Shown one piece after another: positions 31,194 to 38,980 of a stretch of DNA of 38,980 nt. The stretch comes from an uncultured Prevotella sp. (lineage in GTDB: Bacteria > Bacteroidota > Bacteroidia > Bacteroidales > Bacteroidaceae): assembly GCA_947164965.1 (NCBI GenBank), contig CAMUYR010000033.1, positions 1-38,980 on the forward strand, in the 5' to 3' direction. Below the pieces are notes generated by a model. It was not told the DNA's origin and did no database searches. It saw only the letters and a program-made list of their open reading frames with translations. The position numbers and the translations under genes are program-made. Within the stretch, counting starts at the first letter, position 1. Every line of letters begins with the position of its first letter.

Positions 31194-32144
31194 ATGAAAG
31201 TGACAATCTATGAACAAGCTGAAGCGTTGCCAACACTACCTGAAGGCAATTTCTTCCACAGCAGAGAGCTGATGGAGATATGCGAGCAGACACCTAGGCA
31301 TAAGCCTTATATGGCTGTTGCGACGGACGACGATGGGCAGGTGGTGGCTCATCTGCTGGCTATCATGCGTGTGAGGGGTTCATGGATGCCACCTTATTTA
31401 TATACCCAGGTACGCATCTATGGTGACAACAACTGCAAGGCAGAGCTGTTTGGAAACATGATAGAAGCGCTGACGGAGAGGCTGAGCAACAAGACGCTGT
31501 ATATCGAGATCAGCCATCTGTCAGAAAAGATGTTCGGTTATCGGCAGCTGAGACATTGCGGATTCTTCCCAGTCAGATGGATGAATATCCATAATTCACT
31601 GCACTCCAGGACGCCTGAAGAGCGCATTTCACCACGACTTATGCGGCAGATAGAGCATGCCAAAGAACGTGGCGTTGTGGCGAAAGAAGTTGAAACGGTC
31701 GATGAATTCAACGAGTTTTCGCGATTACTGCATCACCACAACTGGTTGAAACCCCGCAGATATATTCCACACGATGCTCTGTTTAAAGGCATGATGGCAT
31801 GCAAACGCTGCAAAATACTGACGACATGGTTTCGCGACCATCTGATAGGTGCTACAGTATATGTGTATTCAGGAAAAGACGCTTATCTGTGGTATTCGGC
31901 TTCGCGCAGAAAAAGTTTTGCACCATTACATCCGCATGCGGTCACCATTTGGGAAACCATCAAAGACGTGCACACCAATGGATACGAGCATATCCGATTC
32001 ATGGACGTAGGACTGCCCTTCAGAAAGAATCCCTATCGCGACTTTATCTTGCGTTTTGGAGGTAAGGAAATCACCACTTATCGCTGGTTCCGTATATCAA
32101 TTAAATGGATAAATAAGCTGGCTTCTTGGCTCTGGAGAGAATAG
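31194..32144 (+). CDS. FemAB-like GNAT-fold acyltransferase
   Basis: The 316-aa protein begins MKVTIYEQAEALPTLPEGNFFHSREL. It resembles FemAB/FmhB peptidoglycan-bridge proteins and related GNAT acyltransferases: an N-terminal half with YMAVATDDDGQVVAHLLAIM, and a C-terminal half with ATVYVYSGKDAYLWYSASRR and FMDVGLPFRKNPYRDFILRFGG. The latter suggests transfer onto an envelope or lipid substrate, but the acceptor is unknown. An earlier start at 31167 would place the promoter inside the gene and is rejected. The TonB-dependent receptor gene follows after 51 nt. Confidence 0.82.
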   Translation: MKVTIYEQAEALPTLPEGNFFHSRELMEICEQTPRHKPYMAVATDDDGQVVAHLLAIMRVRGSWMPPYLYTQVRIYGDNNCKAELFGNMIEALTERLSNKTLYIEISHLSEKMFGYRQLRHCGFFPVRWMNIHNSLHSRTPEERISPRLMRQIEHAKERGVVAKEVETVDEFNEFSRLLHHHNWLKPRRYIPHDALFKGMMACKRCKILTTWFRDHLIGATVYVYSGKDAYLWYSASRRKSFAPLHPHAVTIWETIKDVHTNGYEHIRFMDVGLPFRKNPYRDFILRFGGKEITTYRWFRISIKWINKLASWLWRE

Positions 32145-32195
32145 AAAGCGGCATCGGACACAATAAAATGCATGGGAAACACGTTATAAAAATCG

Positions 32196-34574
32196 ATGAG
32201 CAACAGGAAATACATACTCATGCTCTGCGGCTGGCTGATGGCCATACAGGCAACAGCCCAGTCTTTTACGTTGTCAGGAAAGGTAACTGACGACGAGGGT
32301 AATGCGATAGAACTGGCCACAGTATCGTGTCTGGAACAAGGGGCTGTTACTATGGCCGATCTCAAAGGCGAATACTCGCTGAAATTGCAATCGAAGGACT
32401 CGGTAGTGGTGAAATACTCGATGGTGGGATATCAGACCAGGACACGCGTGTTGAGAAAACCACGAGGTAACCAGCGACTGGTGGTGATGTTGCGCCCTAT
32501 GGCAGAACTGAGCGAAGTGGTTGTTACGGAACGCAGAAGACAGACTACTGCAACAGAGCAGCTGGATGTGAACAGTATCAAGACTACACCATCGACAACG
32601 GGTAATGCTGTTGAAGAACTGGTACAGCAACAGGCTGGTGTCTCCAGTCATAATGAACTGTCGTCGCAATATAACGTCAGAGGTGGTTCGTTCGACGAGA
32701 ACTCCGTATATATAAATAATGTGGAGGTGATGCGTCCTTTGCTGATACGTTCTGGGCAGCAGGAGGGTCTTAGCATCATCAACTCGGATATGGTTGAGAG
32801 GATAGGTTTCAGCAGTGGTGGATACGAAGCAAAGTATGGTGACAAGATGTCGAGTGCGCTGGATATTCAATACAGGAAACCTACCAGATGGGAAGCTAAT
32901 GCACAGGCCTCTCTATTGGGAGCTGGTGCTTTTGTGGGTTATGGCAACAAGAAATTCTCGATGAGCCACGCTGTACGCTACAAGACTAACAGATATCTGT
33001 TGGGATCGATGGAAACAAAGGGTGAGTATCGCCCGAATTTCCTTGATTATCAAACATATATCACCTATCAGCCAAACCAACGCTGGAGCTTTGATTTCAT
33101 TGGTTACATTTCTGAAAATCATTATAACTTCAAGCCTTCAGACAGAGAGACATCGTTTGGTACCATGCAGAACGTGAAGTCGTTTAAAGTGTACTTTGAC
33201 GGAGAGGAGAAGGATATTTTCAGAACGCTGTTTGGCACCTTCGGTATTACACGTCAGATTACACCTAACATGAAGATCAAGCTGTTAGGGTCGATGTTCC
33301 ACTCCAAAGAACAGGAAACCTATGATATCATGGGGCAATACTGGTTGGACGACACGCAAACACAGGAACAGTTGGGTGTTGGAACATATATGGAGCACGC
33401 CAGAAACTATCTGACAGCCGACGTGCAAAGTCTGAAACTGATGGTAAACCAGAAGGTCAACAAGCACGATATAGAGGCAGGAGTCACCATGAAATGGGAA
33501 AAAATCACCGAAAACGCCCGCGAATACGAGATGCGAGACTCCAGCGGATACTCTATTCCCCACTCTGCCGAACGATTGGACCTGATCTACTCGTTGTCGT
33601 CGAAAAATACGATTAATTCGCAGAGAATTGAAGCTTATGCACAAGATACATACCGATGGCAGTCAAAGGGCGAGAAACCTTGGCATTTTACGTTGAACTA
33701 TGGCGTAAGATTGTCAAATTGGAGCTACAACAAGGAAACGATTGTCTCTCCACGTGTATCGATAGCTGCTATACCAGGATGGAACGAGAACATGACATTC
33801 CGTCTGGCTACTGGTCTCTATTATCAGGCGCCTTTCTATAAGGAATTGCGTGACACATCGTCTATCAATGGACAGACAAGGGTTACGCTGAATCAGAAAA
33901 TTAAAAGTCAAAGAAGTATTCATGTGGTGGGCTCCTTCGACTATCGTTTCAGAATGGCAGAGCGACCCTTCCGTTTTACAGCTGATGCCTACTATAAAGC
34001 GATGTCGAACCTAGTGCCATACAACGTACAAAACATGAAGGTGGTGTATTATGGCGATAATATGGCCAGTGGCTATGCATTTGGTCTTGACTTGAAACTC
34101 TATGGTGAATTTGTACCAGGAACTGACTCTTGGCTGACATTCTCTGTGATGTCTACACGACAGAAAATCAATGGTGTCAGTGTACCGCTTCCTACTGATC
34201 AGCGCTGGGGCATCAACTTCCACTTTACTGATTACTTCCCTGGTACACAGCGCTGGAAAATGACGCTAAAACTGGCCTTTGCTGACGGATTACCCTTTGG
34301 TGCACCACACAGAGGCATTGAATACCAGCAATTCAGGGCACCAGCCTATAAGAGAGCAGATATCGGTATGAGTTTCTTGGCTCTTGGCGACCCCAAAACG
34401 AATCCCTCATTGAAACATCCCAGAATATGGTTAGGTATTGACGGACTGAATATTTTTGGAATTTCAAACGTTAATTCTTACTATTGGGTAACTGATGTTA
34501 CCAACCATCGTTATGCAGTACCTAACTACCTGACTGGCAGGCAAATTAACGCAAAAGTACAGATAGAACTTTAA
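32196..34574 (+). CDS. TonB-dependent receptor with CarboxypepD_reg domain
   Basis: The 792-aa outer-membrane protein has a signal peptide (about 1-22, ending ATAQ), a carboxypeptidase-regulatory-like domain (about 24-100; FTLSGKVTDDEGNAIELATV), a plug (about 115-225; TGNAVEELVQQQAGV...YNVRGGSFDENSVYINNVEV) and a C-terminal barrel. No SusD partner is adjacent, so it is less likely a glycan-uptake SusC and more likely a metal, cofactor or peptide receptor. The downstream lipoprotein at 34689 could be a surface partner, but it has its own promoter-like box. Confidence 0.92.
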   Translation: MSNRKYILMLCGWLMAIQATAQSFTLSGKVTDDEGNAIELATVSCLEQGAVTMADLKGEYSLKLQSKDSVVVKYSMVGYQTRTRVLRKPRGNQRLVVMLRPMAELSEVVVTERRRQTTATEQLDVNSIKTTPSTTGNAVEELVQQQAGVSSHNELSSQYNVRGGSFDENSVYINNVEVMRPLLIRSGQQEGLSIINSDMVERIGFSSGGYEAKYGDKMSSALDIQYRKPTRWEANAQASLLGAGAFVGYGNKKFSMSHAVRYKTNRYLLGSMETKGEYRPNFLDYQTYITYQPNQRWSFDFIGYISENHYNFKPSDRETSFGTMQNVKSFKVYFDGEEKDIFRTLFGTFGITRQITPNMKIKLLGSMFHSKEQETYDIMGQYWLDDTQTQEQLGVGTYMEHARNYLTADVQSLKLMVNQKVNKHDIEAGVTMKWEKITENAREYEMRDSSGYSIPHSAERLDLIYSLSSKNTINSQRIEAYAQDTYRWQSKGEKPWHFTLNYGVRLSNWSYNKETIVSPRVSIAAIPGWNENMTFRLATGLYYQAPFYKELRDTSSINGQTRVTLNQKIKSQRSIHVVGSFDYRFRMAERPFRFTADAYYKAMSNLVPYNVQNMKVVYYGDNMASGYAFGLDLKLYGEFVPGTDSWLTFSVMSTRQKINGVSVPLPTDQRWGINFHFTDYFPGTQRWKMTLKLAFADGLPFGAPHRGIEYQQFRAPAYKRADIGMSFLALGDPKTNPSLKHPRIWLGIDGLNIFGISNVNSYYWVTDVTNHRYAVPNYLTGRQINAKVQIEL

Positions 34575-34633
34575 ATAATGTTAATTTTGTGGCATTTATC
34601 TAGAATTTATACCTTATATATATAAAAAACCTA

Positions 34634-34641
34634 TATCTTTG
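34634..34641 (+). promoter_or_regulatory. -7 box upstream of the LruC lipoprotein gene
   Basis: TATCTTTG lies 47 nt before the ATG at 34689. No good TTTG is found at the usual distance. Confidence 0.45.
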
Positions 34642-34688
34642 CACCGATAATTAGGTTGTTAAATTGACTAAAAACAAGTAATTTACAT

Positions 34689-37265
34689 ATGAAAAATTGG
34701 TTTTTGATTGCAATTTTAACTGCAGTCGCTTTTACTAGCTGTAATAGACTTGATCTGGAAGCAAACAGAGCAGATATTACCAAAGAGAATGCTGAGAAAG
34801 TTCTTGGCATTACCATCGATCCTAATCAGGATTGGAATTCTTCGATAACAGGAACTATAACCGTAGTTGCTGACGCTAATCTGTATGATATTGTTAAAGT
34901 ACAGATTCTGACAGAGTCGCCATTCATGAATCCTGATTCAAGAGTAGTAGCTGAAGCAAACGTCCAAAAAGGTGAAACTGTTACGTTGGATTATGATGCT
35001 CCAAATGTATACAATCGACTGATTGCCGCATGTGTGGACAGCAAAGGACACTACTACATTCAAGGATTTAACATCGGTCAGGAAAAAGTCAGTTTTAAGA
35101 GCGGTGCTACCACTCGTGCTGCCAGCGCAAGAAGAGCATCTTCAGATATTGACCTCTCAACTATAGAGCTTAAATTCAATAATTCTTTTTTGTCATATAA
35201 TGCCCTGCGTGCATTGTCTGATGATAATAAATATAGCAACTGGAAAGGAAAGAATTGGGAAAAAGACCGATTGTGGTGGGTTGCCGGTTCTGTATCTAAC
35301 GGATGGACACTTTCCAATTCGACAATCTATAGAGACGCAACACCTTTTTCCGATGAGGACACAATAACCCTTAATAACATATTCGATGCTTCACTCGGTC
35401 GATATGACAACAATAATCCTAAAAACAATCTTCAATTAATTAACGAGACTAGTGTCGTTAAGTTATACGGCAACCATCTGCAGAGCAATGGCAAAGCACC
35501 TCTCACGCTATGCCCTGTTCAGTTGGCTTCAACCGAAGCCTATTGGTGCGACATTTATTACTATTATTACAGAACAGAAGATATTCCTGCAGGAACTTCA
35601 GAGGCTGACTATATCAAAACGTTACCAAAATTCAAGGCTATAGACTTGAATGATGAGAGAAAGGCATTCAGCGAGGCTTCTAATATCGCAGTAAATGCAT
35701 CAGACGTGAACTTCCGCAGACTGCATGAGTATCTACTACCCTTCTATGGCAATGCCTCAGAGTTCGCAGAAGAACCAACCGAAATTCTGCCTACACTGAA
35801 TAGATATGGCTACACCACAAATGGAAAATTCTATCGAATCTACAACTATTCTGATGGAGCCTACCATTATATTACTAATGGTGGATCAGAAGACGATTTG
35901 AAGGGTGCCTATACCGAAAACGTTGAGGAACAGCTCTGGCAGATTTTTGAAAACCACAACGATGGCACCTTTATGTTCTACAATATTGGATCAAAGAAGT
36001 TCCTTTGGTGTAACAACGGACGTCCTGAGATTAAGGACATCAACGAAACGCTTCTAGATAAATATACTTTCTATATAACCGACAGCAAAATTAATCCAAC
36101 AGAAAGTAGAACCAAAGTTTATTTATACACATTTAATCAGGGAAAATGTTTGAAATCTGACGCAGGTAAAATGCTGGGAATAGGTAATAAAAGTTCTACT
36201 AACCAATATAGAGAATGGACTTTCGAGGAATATAGCTATCCAGCTGAAGCCATTACCGACTTTGATTTGCCGCTTAAATACTTCTCTTCTGTATATATTG
36301 AGAAACCACATGAATCAATCTCAGCTATCATCCCTGAAGGCTACCGTATCGGCTTCTTGATAAGAAAAGATAATGGTAAAAAAACCGAAGAAATGGGAAA
36401 TGATAAGCGTGGCTGCTTGTACGGATATGGTGAACTGAACACAGAAATAAACACCTATGGTCAGTTTAAGACTGCAGTGAATAAATACGGTATGAAGTCG
36501 AACTCACCCCGTATGGCTACATTTACAGCCAACGGCAAGACCTATCTCACTTTTGAGGAAGGTGCTGACACTCAATTCAGCGATGTCATCATTGAGCTAG
36601 GCGGTTATGACAATGATGTTCTCACCGAGGCTCCAGATGGAACAGAAGAAAGGAGCAATGGTATTGAGAACAACTATCTCTATGACCTTAATGAAATACC
36701 TGGTGCTTCATACACCCTACTTTTCGAAGACCGTTCAGTATCTGCTGACTACGACATGAACGATGTTGTGATACGTTGTAAACGTATCTCTGGGAACATC
36801 GTTGAATTAAGTTTGGTTGCTTGTGGTGGTATGGACAATGTAAAGATTAAAGGTATTAATGCAACATATAAAAAAGGATGGCAACTAGACGAAGACGAAG
36901 TTCATGCGCTGTTTGGAGTTGAAAAAGAAATTGGTTCAGATCGATTTGTCAATACAATAGTTAAAAATATGACTCCATTAATGGGGCGTTACGAATTACC
37001 AGAAGGTATGACCATTCCCCAGTTCTTGTCTCAAATTTATATTGTAAACCAAACAACAGGCGAGGAAATCAGAGTAGCTCGTCAGGGAGAGGCTCCTACA
37101 GCAATCATTATGCCTTTCGATTTTGAATACCCATTGGAAGGTGTGAGAATCACCATTGCTTATGAAGAATTCTTAGAATGGGCAAGTGATGTGACTGGTC
37201 ACACAGATTGGTATAATCATGTCGTTGAAGATAAAGTATTTGATATCCAACAGTTCTTTAAGTAA
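34689..37265 (+). CDS. LruC/DUF4842-domain lipoprotein with trefoil-like region
   Basis: The 858-aa protein carries a lipoprotein signal with lipobox FTSC (Cys18). Residues about 380-515 contain repeats such as YRIYNYSDGAYHYITNGG, KKFLWCNNGRP and GKCLKSDAGKMLG, which look like a ricin-type or beta-trefoil carbohydrate-binding fold. The C-terminal third matches the LruC/DUF4842 type, with DYDMNDVVI at 687-695, a possible Ca2+-binding loop, and ends IAYEEFLEWASD...DIQQFFK. Such proteins are surface-exposed and probably bind glycans or matrix. Function is unknown. A strong terminator follows. Confidence 0.8.
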   Translation: MKNWFLIAILTAVAFTSCNRLDLEANRADITKENAEKVLGITIDPNQDWNSSITGTITVVADANLYDIVKVQILTESPFMNPDSRVVAEANVQKGETVTLDYDAPNVYNRLIAACVDSKGHYYIQGFNIGQEKVSFKSGATTRAASARRASSDIDLSTIELKFNNSFLSYNALRALSDDNKYSNWKGKNWEKDRLWWVAGSVSNGWTLSNSTIYRDATPFSDEDTITLNNIFDASLGRYDNNNPKNNLQLINETSVVKLYGNHLQSNGKAPLTLCPVQLASTEAYWCDIYYYYYRTEDIPAGTSEADYIKTLPKFKAIDLNDERKAFSEASNIAVNASDVNFRRLHEYLLPFYGNASEFAEEPTEILPTLNRYGYTTNGKFYRIYNYSDGAYHYITNGGSEDDLKGAYTENVEEQLWQIFENHNDGTFMFYNIGSKKFLWCNNGRPEIKDINETLLDKYTFYITDSKINPTESRTKVYLYTFNQGKCLKSDAGKMLGIGNKSSTNQYREWTFEEYSYPAEAITDFDLPLKYFSSVYIEKPHESISAIIPEGYRIGFLIRKDNGKKTEEMGNDKRGCLYGYGELNTEINTYGQFKTAVNKYGMKSNSPRMATFTANGKTYLTFEEGADTQFSDVIIELGGYDNDVLTEAPDGTEERSNGIENNYLYDLNEIPGASYTLLFEDRSVSADYDMNDVVIRCKRISGNIVELSLVACGGMDNVKIKGINATYKKGWQLDEDEVHALFGVEKEIGSDRFVNTIVKNMTPLMGRYELPEGMTIPQFLSQIYIVNQTTGEEIRVARQGEAPTAIIMPFDFEYPLEGVRITIAYEEFLEWASDVTGHTDWYNHVVEDKVFDIQQFFK

Positions 37266-37295
37266 CAACAAGCTCTAAAACAAACTTTAAATAGA

Positions 37296-37334
37296 GAGAT
37301 TGCTGCAATTAAATGTGGCAATCTCCTTTTTTTT
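37296..37334 (+). terminator. Intrinsic terminator after the LruC gene
   Basis: GAGATTGC (37296-37303) pairs with GCAATCTC (37318-37325). After one C it is followed by eight T residues (37327-37334), a classical rho-independent terminator. Confidence 0.85.
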
Positions 37335-37387
37335 ATAAGAAATACTAAAAAAGGAGGTGGTTTCTTCGTTATATCCAAAGAAATGAC

Positions 37388-37395
37388 TACCTTTG
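37388..37395 (+). promoter_or_regulatory. -7 box of the mce-mmdA operon
   Basis: TACCTTTG lies 31 nt before the mce ATG at 37427. The -33 region has no exact TTTG. Confidence 0.5.
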
Positions 37396-37426
37396 CACTA
37401 CAATTTCTAATTTAAATAATGATATT

Positions 37427-37837
37427 ATGAAGATTTCTCACATCGAGCATTTGGGCATTGCTGTTCAAAGCATTGAAGAAAGTCTGCCATTCTTTACAGA
37501 AGTATTAGGCTTAGAGTGTTATGCAACAGAAGTAGTGGAAGACCAAAAAGTAAAGACTGCATTCCTGCGCTGTGGCGAGGTTAAGTTGGAACTGTTGGAG
37601 CCCACATCACCTGAAAGCACTATCCAGAAGTGGATTGACAAAGGCAATAAAGGTGTGCACCACGTTGCTTTCTGCATTGAGGATGGTGTTGCCAATGCAC
37701 TTGCTGAAGTTAGCGAGAAGGGCGTTCGTCTGATTGACCAGGCTCCTCGTAAGGGTGCTGAAGGATTGAACATCGCTTTCCTTCATCCAAAATCTACTGC
37801 TGGTGTCCTCACAGAGCTGTGTGAACATCCCGAGTAA
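37427..37837 (+). CDS. mce: Methylmalonyl-CoA epimerase
   Basis: The 136-aa glyoxalase-fold enzyme interconverts (R)- and (S)-methylmalonyl-CoA in the succinate-propionate pathway. Visible family parts are SHIEHLGIAVQSIEESLPFF with the first metal-binding His, HHVAFCIED, and FLHPKSTAGVLTELCEH with the metal-binding Glu near the C-terminus. The mmdA gene follows after 41 nt, the usual order in propionate-forming Bacteroidetes. Confidence 0.95.
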   Translation: MKISHIEHLGIAVQSIEESLPFFTEVLGLECYATEVVEDQKVKTAFLRCGEVKLELLEPTSPESTIQKWIDKGNKGVHHVAFCIEDGVANALAEVSEKGVRLIDQAPRKGAEGLNIAFLHPKSTAGVLTELCEHPE

Positions 37838-37878
37838 TTAATTGTAGAATTAAAGAATTGAAATATTGAAATAAAACA

Positions 37879-38980
37879 ATGAGCAAGCAATTAGAAAAGA
37901 TCAAACAACTCATCGAGAAGCGCGAACAGGCACGTCTCGGTGGTGGCGAGAAAGCCATACAGAAGCAGCACGACAAAGGTAAATACACAGCCCGCGAGCG
38001 TGTTGAGATGCTGCTTGACAAAGGTTCGTTCGAAGAGTACGACATGTTTAAGGAGCACCGCTGCCATAACTTTGGCATGGAAAAGAAGCAGTTCTTGGGC
38101 GATGGTGTAGTAGCAGGTTCTGGTACTATCGATGGACGTCTGGTATTTATCTTTGCACAGGACTTTACCGTACATGCTGGTTCTCTCTCTGAAACCATGA
38201 GCCAGAAGATTTGTAAGGTGATGGATATGGCTATGAAGATGGGGGCTCCCGTCATTGGTATCAACGACTCGGGTGGTGCTCGTATTCAGGAAGGTATTAA
38301 TGCTTTGGCAGGCTATGCTGAGATTTTCGAGCGCAATATTCTTGCTTCAGGTGTTATTCCTCAGATTTCTGGTATCTTCGGTCCCTGTGCAGGTGGTGCT
38401 GTTTACTCCCCTGCCCTCACCGACTTCACGCTGATGATGGAAGGAACCTCTTATATGTTCCTGACTGGTCCGAAGGTGGTAAAGACCGTTACTGGTGAGG
38501 ATATTGACCAGGAGCATCTGGGTGGTGCCTCTGTCCACGCTTCTAAGTCGGGTGTTACTCACTTTACCGCTAAGACTGAGGAAGAGGCTGTTGAGATGCT
38601 GAAGACGCTGCTCTCATACATTCCCTCTAATAATATGGAACTGGCTCCACGTAAGAAGTGCACAGACCCCATCGACCGTTTGGAAGATTCTCTGAACGAG
38701 ATTATTCCTGAGAATCCCAACGAGGCATACGACATGTACAAGGTTATCTCGGCTATAACTGACGATAACGAGTTCTTCGAGGTACAGCCTAAGTTCGCTA
38801 AGAACATCATCGTAGGTTTCGCCCGATTCAATGGTCAAAGTGTTGGTATCGTAGCTAACCAGCCATCTTGCTATGCTGGTGTGCTCGACGTGAATGCTTC
38901 TCGTAAGGGAGCACGTTTTGTTCGTTTCTGCGACGCCTTCAATATTCCTATCGTGTCGCTCGTCGACGTGCCCGGATTCC
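37879..38980 (+). CDS. mmdA: Methylmalonyl-CoA decarboxylase alpha / acyl-CoA carboxylase subunit (partial)
   Basis: The frame opens [20 protein letters not shown] and stays open to the right end (367 codons; the family is about 515-520 aa, so about 150 are missing). Carboxyltransferase hallmarks are visible: [48 protein letters not shown] and [13 protein letters not shown]. Next to mce it most likely forms the carboxyltransferase of a Na+-pumping methylmalonyl-CoA decarboxylase, although propionyl-CoA carboxylase beta subunits look the same. Downstream genes that would decide are outside the window. Confidence 0.92.
   Translation, partial: MSKQLEKIKQLIEKREQARLGGGEKAIQKQHDKGKYTARERVEMLLDKGSFEEYDMFKEHRCHNFGMEKKQFLGDGVVAGSGTIDGRLVFIFAQDFTVHAGSLSETMSQKICKVMDMAMKMGAPVIGINDSGGARIQEGINALAGYAEIFERNILASGVIPQISGIFGPCAGGAVYSPALTDFTLMMEGTSYMFLTGPKVVKTVTGEDIDQEHLGGASVHASKSGVTHFTAKTEEEAVEMLKTLLSYIPSNNMELAPRKKCTDPIDRLEDSLNEIIPENPNEAYDMYKVISAITDDNEFFEVQPKFAKNIIVGFARFNGQSVGIVANQPSCYAGVLDVNASRKGARFVRFCDAFNIPIVSLVDVPGF

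Noticed and set aside
32196..37265. SusC/SusD polysaccharide utilisation pair
   Set aside because: The receptor lacks a SusD-like partner. The downstream lipoprotein is LruC-like rather than a TPR-rich SusD, and the GH5 gene is 9 kb away on the other strand.

Overview
The window looks like chromosomal DNA of a Bacteroidales bacterium, most likely Prevotella or a close relative. Three things point there. Promoters repeatedly match the Bacteroidetes consensus TTTG-N19/20-TAnnTTTG and Shine-Dalgarno signals are mostly absent. The gene content is typical of the order: a BspA-like LRR protein, a smalltalk peptide, a VirE-N/DUF3987 pair, LruC, a CarboxypepD_reg TonB-dependent receptor, and mce-mmdA. 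Two secreted proteins also share a Prevotella-style C-terminal tail. No rRNA, tRNA, CRISPR array or intact insertion sequence was recognised.

Region 1 (1-8.9 kb) is an accessory island. It starts with short repeats, promoters, two very small ORFs and a decayed toxin-antitoxin-like remnant. A BspA-like LRR surface protein follows. Next comes a leftward lysis-like trio (smalltalk peptide, small two-helix membrane protein, M15 peptidase), and divergent from it an unknown protein with an HELGH motif. A tight rightward operon completes the island: OB-fold-like protein, unknown protein, VirE-N/BT4734 primase-like protein, DUF3987 helicase-like protein. A GGAAAGTA-type repeat occurs three times, twice at the left end as an inverted pair around an AT-rich segment and once just after the DUF3987 stop codon. 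This makes the island look like a discrete replicative or mobile unit and is the best candidate for an undescribed system here.

Region 2 (8.9-16.4 kb) is core-like: TRIC-family channel, RarA, an acidic-tailed unknown protein, a membrane pyrophosphatase, a Dcu dicarboxylate transporter and a DUF4738-like lipoprotein. Region 3 (16.4-25.7 kb) carries nucleotide-sugar genes (ugd, rfbC), an HU-CCDC81/SPOR protein with an FHA protein, an EamA transporter, truA, a GH5 endoglucanase with a DUF6440 gene, a B3/4-domain protein, an MBL hydrolase and a small lipoprotein. Region 4 (25.7-38.98 kb) carries a lipidated BamA/TamA-like protein, a SpoU methyltransferase, a four-gene leftward operon (nitroreductase, DUF2520, KdsC-like, Maf), a FemAB-like protein, a TonB-dependent receptor, an LruC lipoprotein, and the methylmalonyl-CoA genes mce and mmdA, the last running off the right end.

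The Dcu transporter, K+-dependent membrane pyrophosphatase and mce-mmdA fit an anaerobe that makes succinate and propionate and conserves energy through ion gradients. Several convergent gene pairs overlap at their 3' ends, and at least three genes appear to start within a few bases of their promoter -7 box, suggesting leaderless mRNAs.
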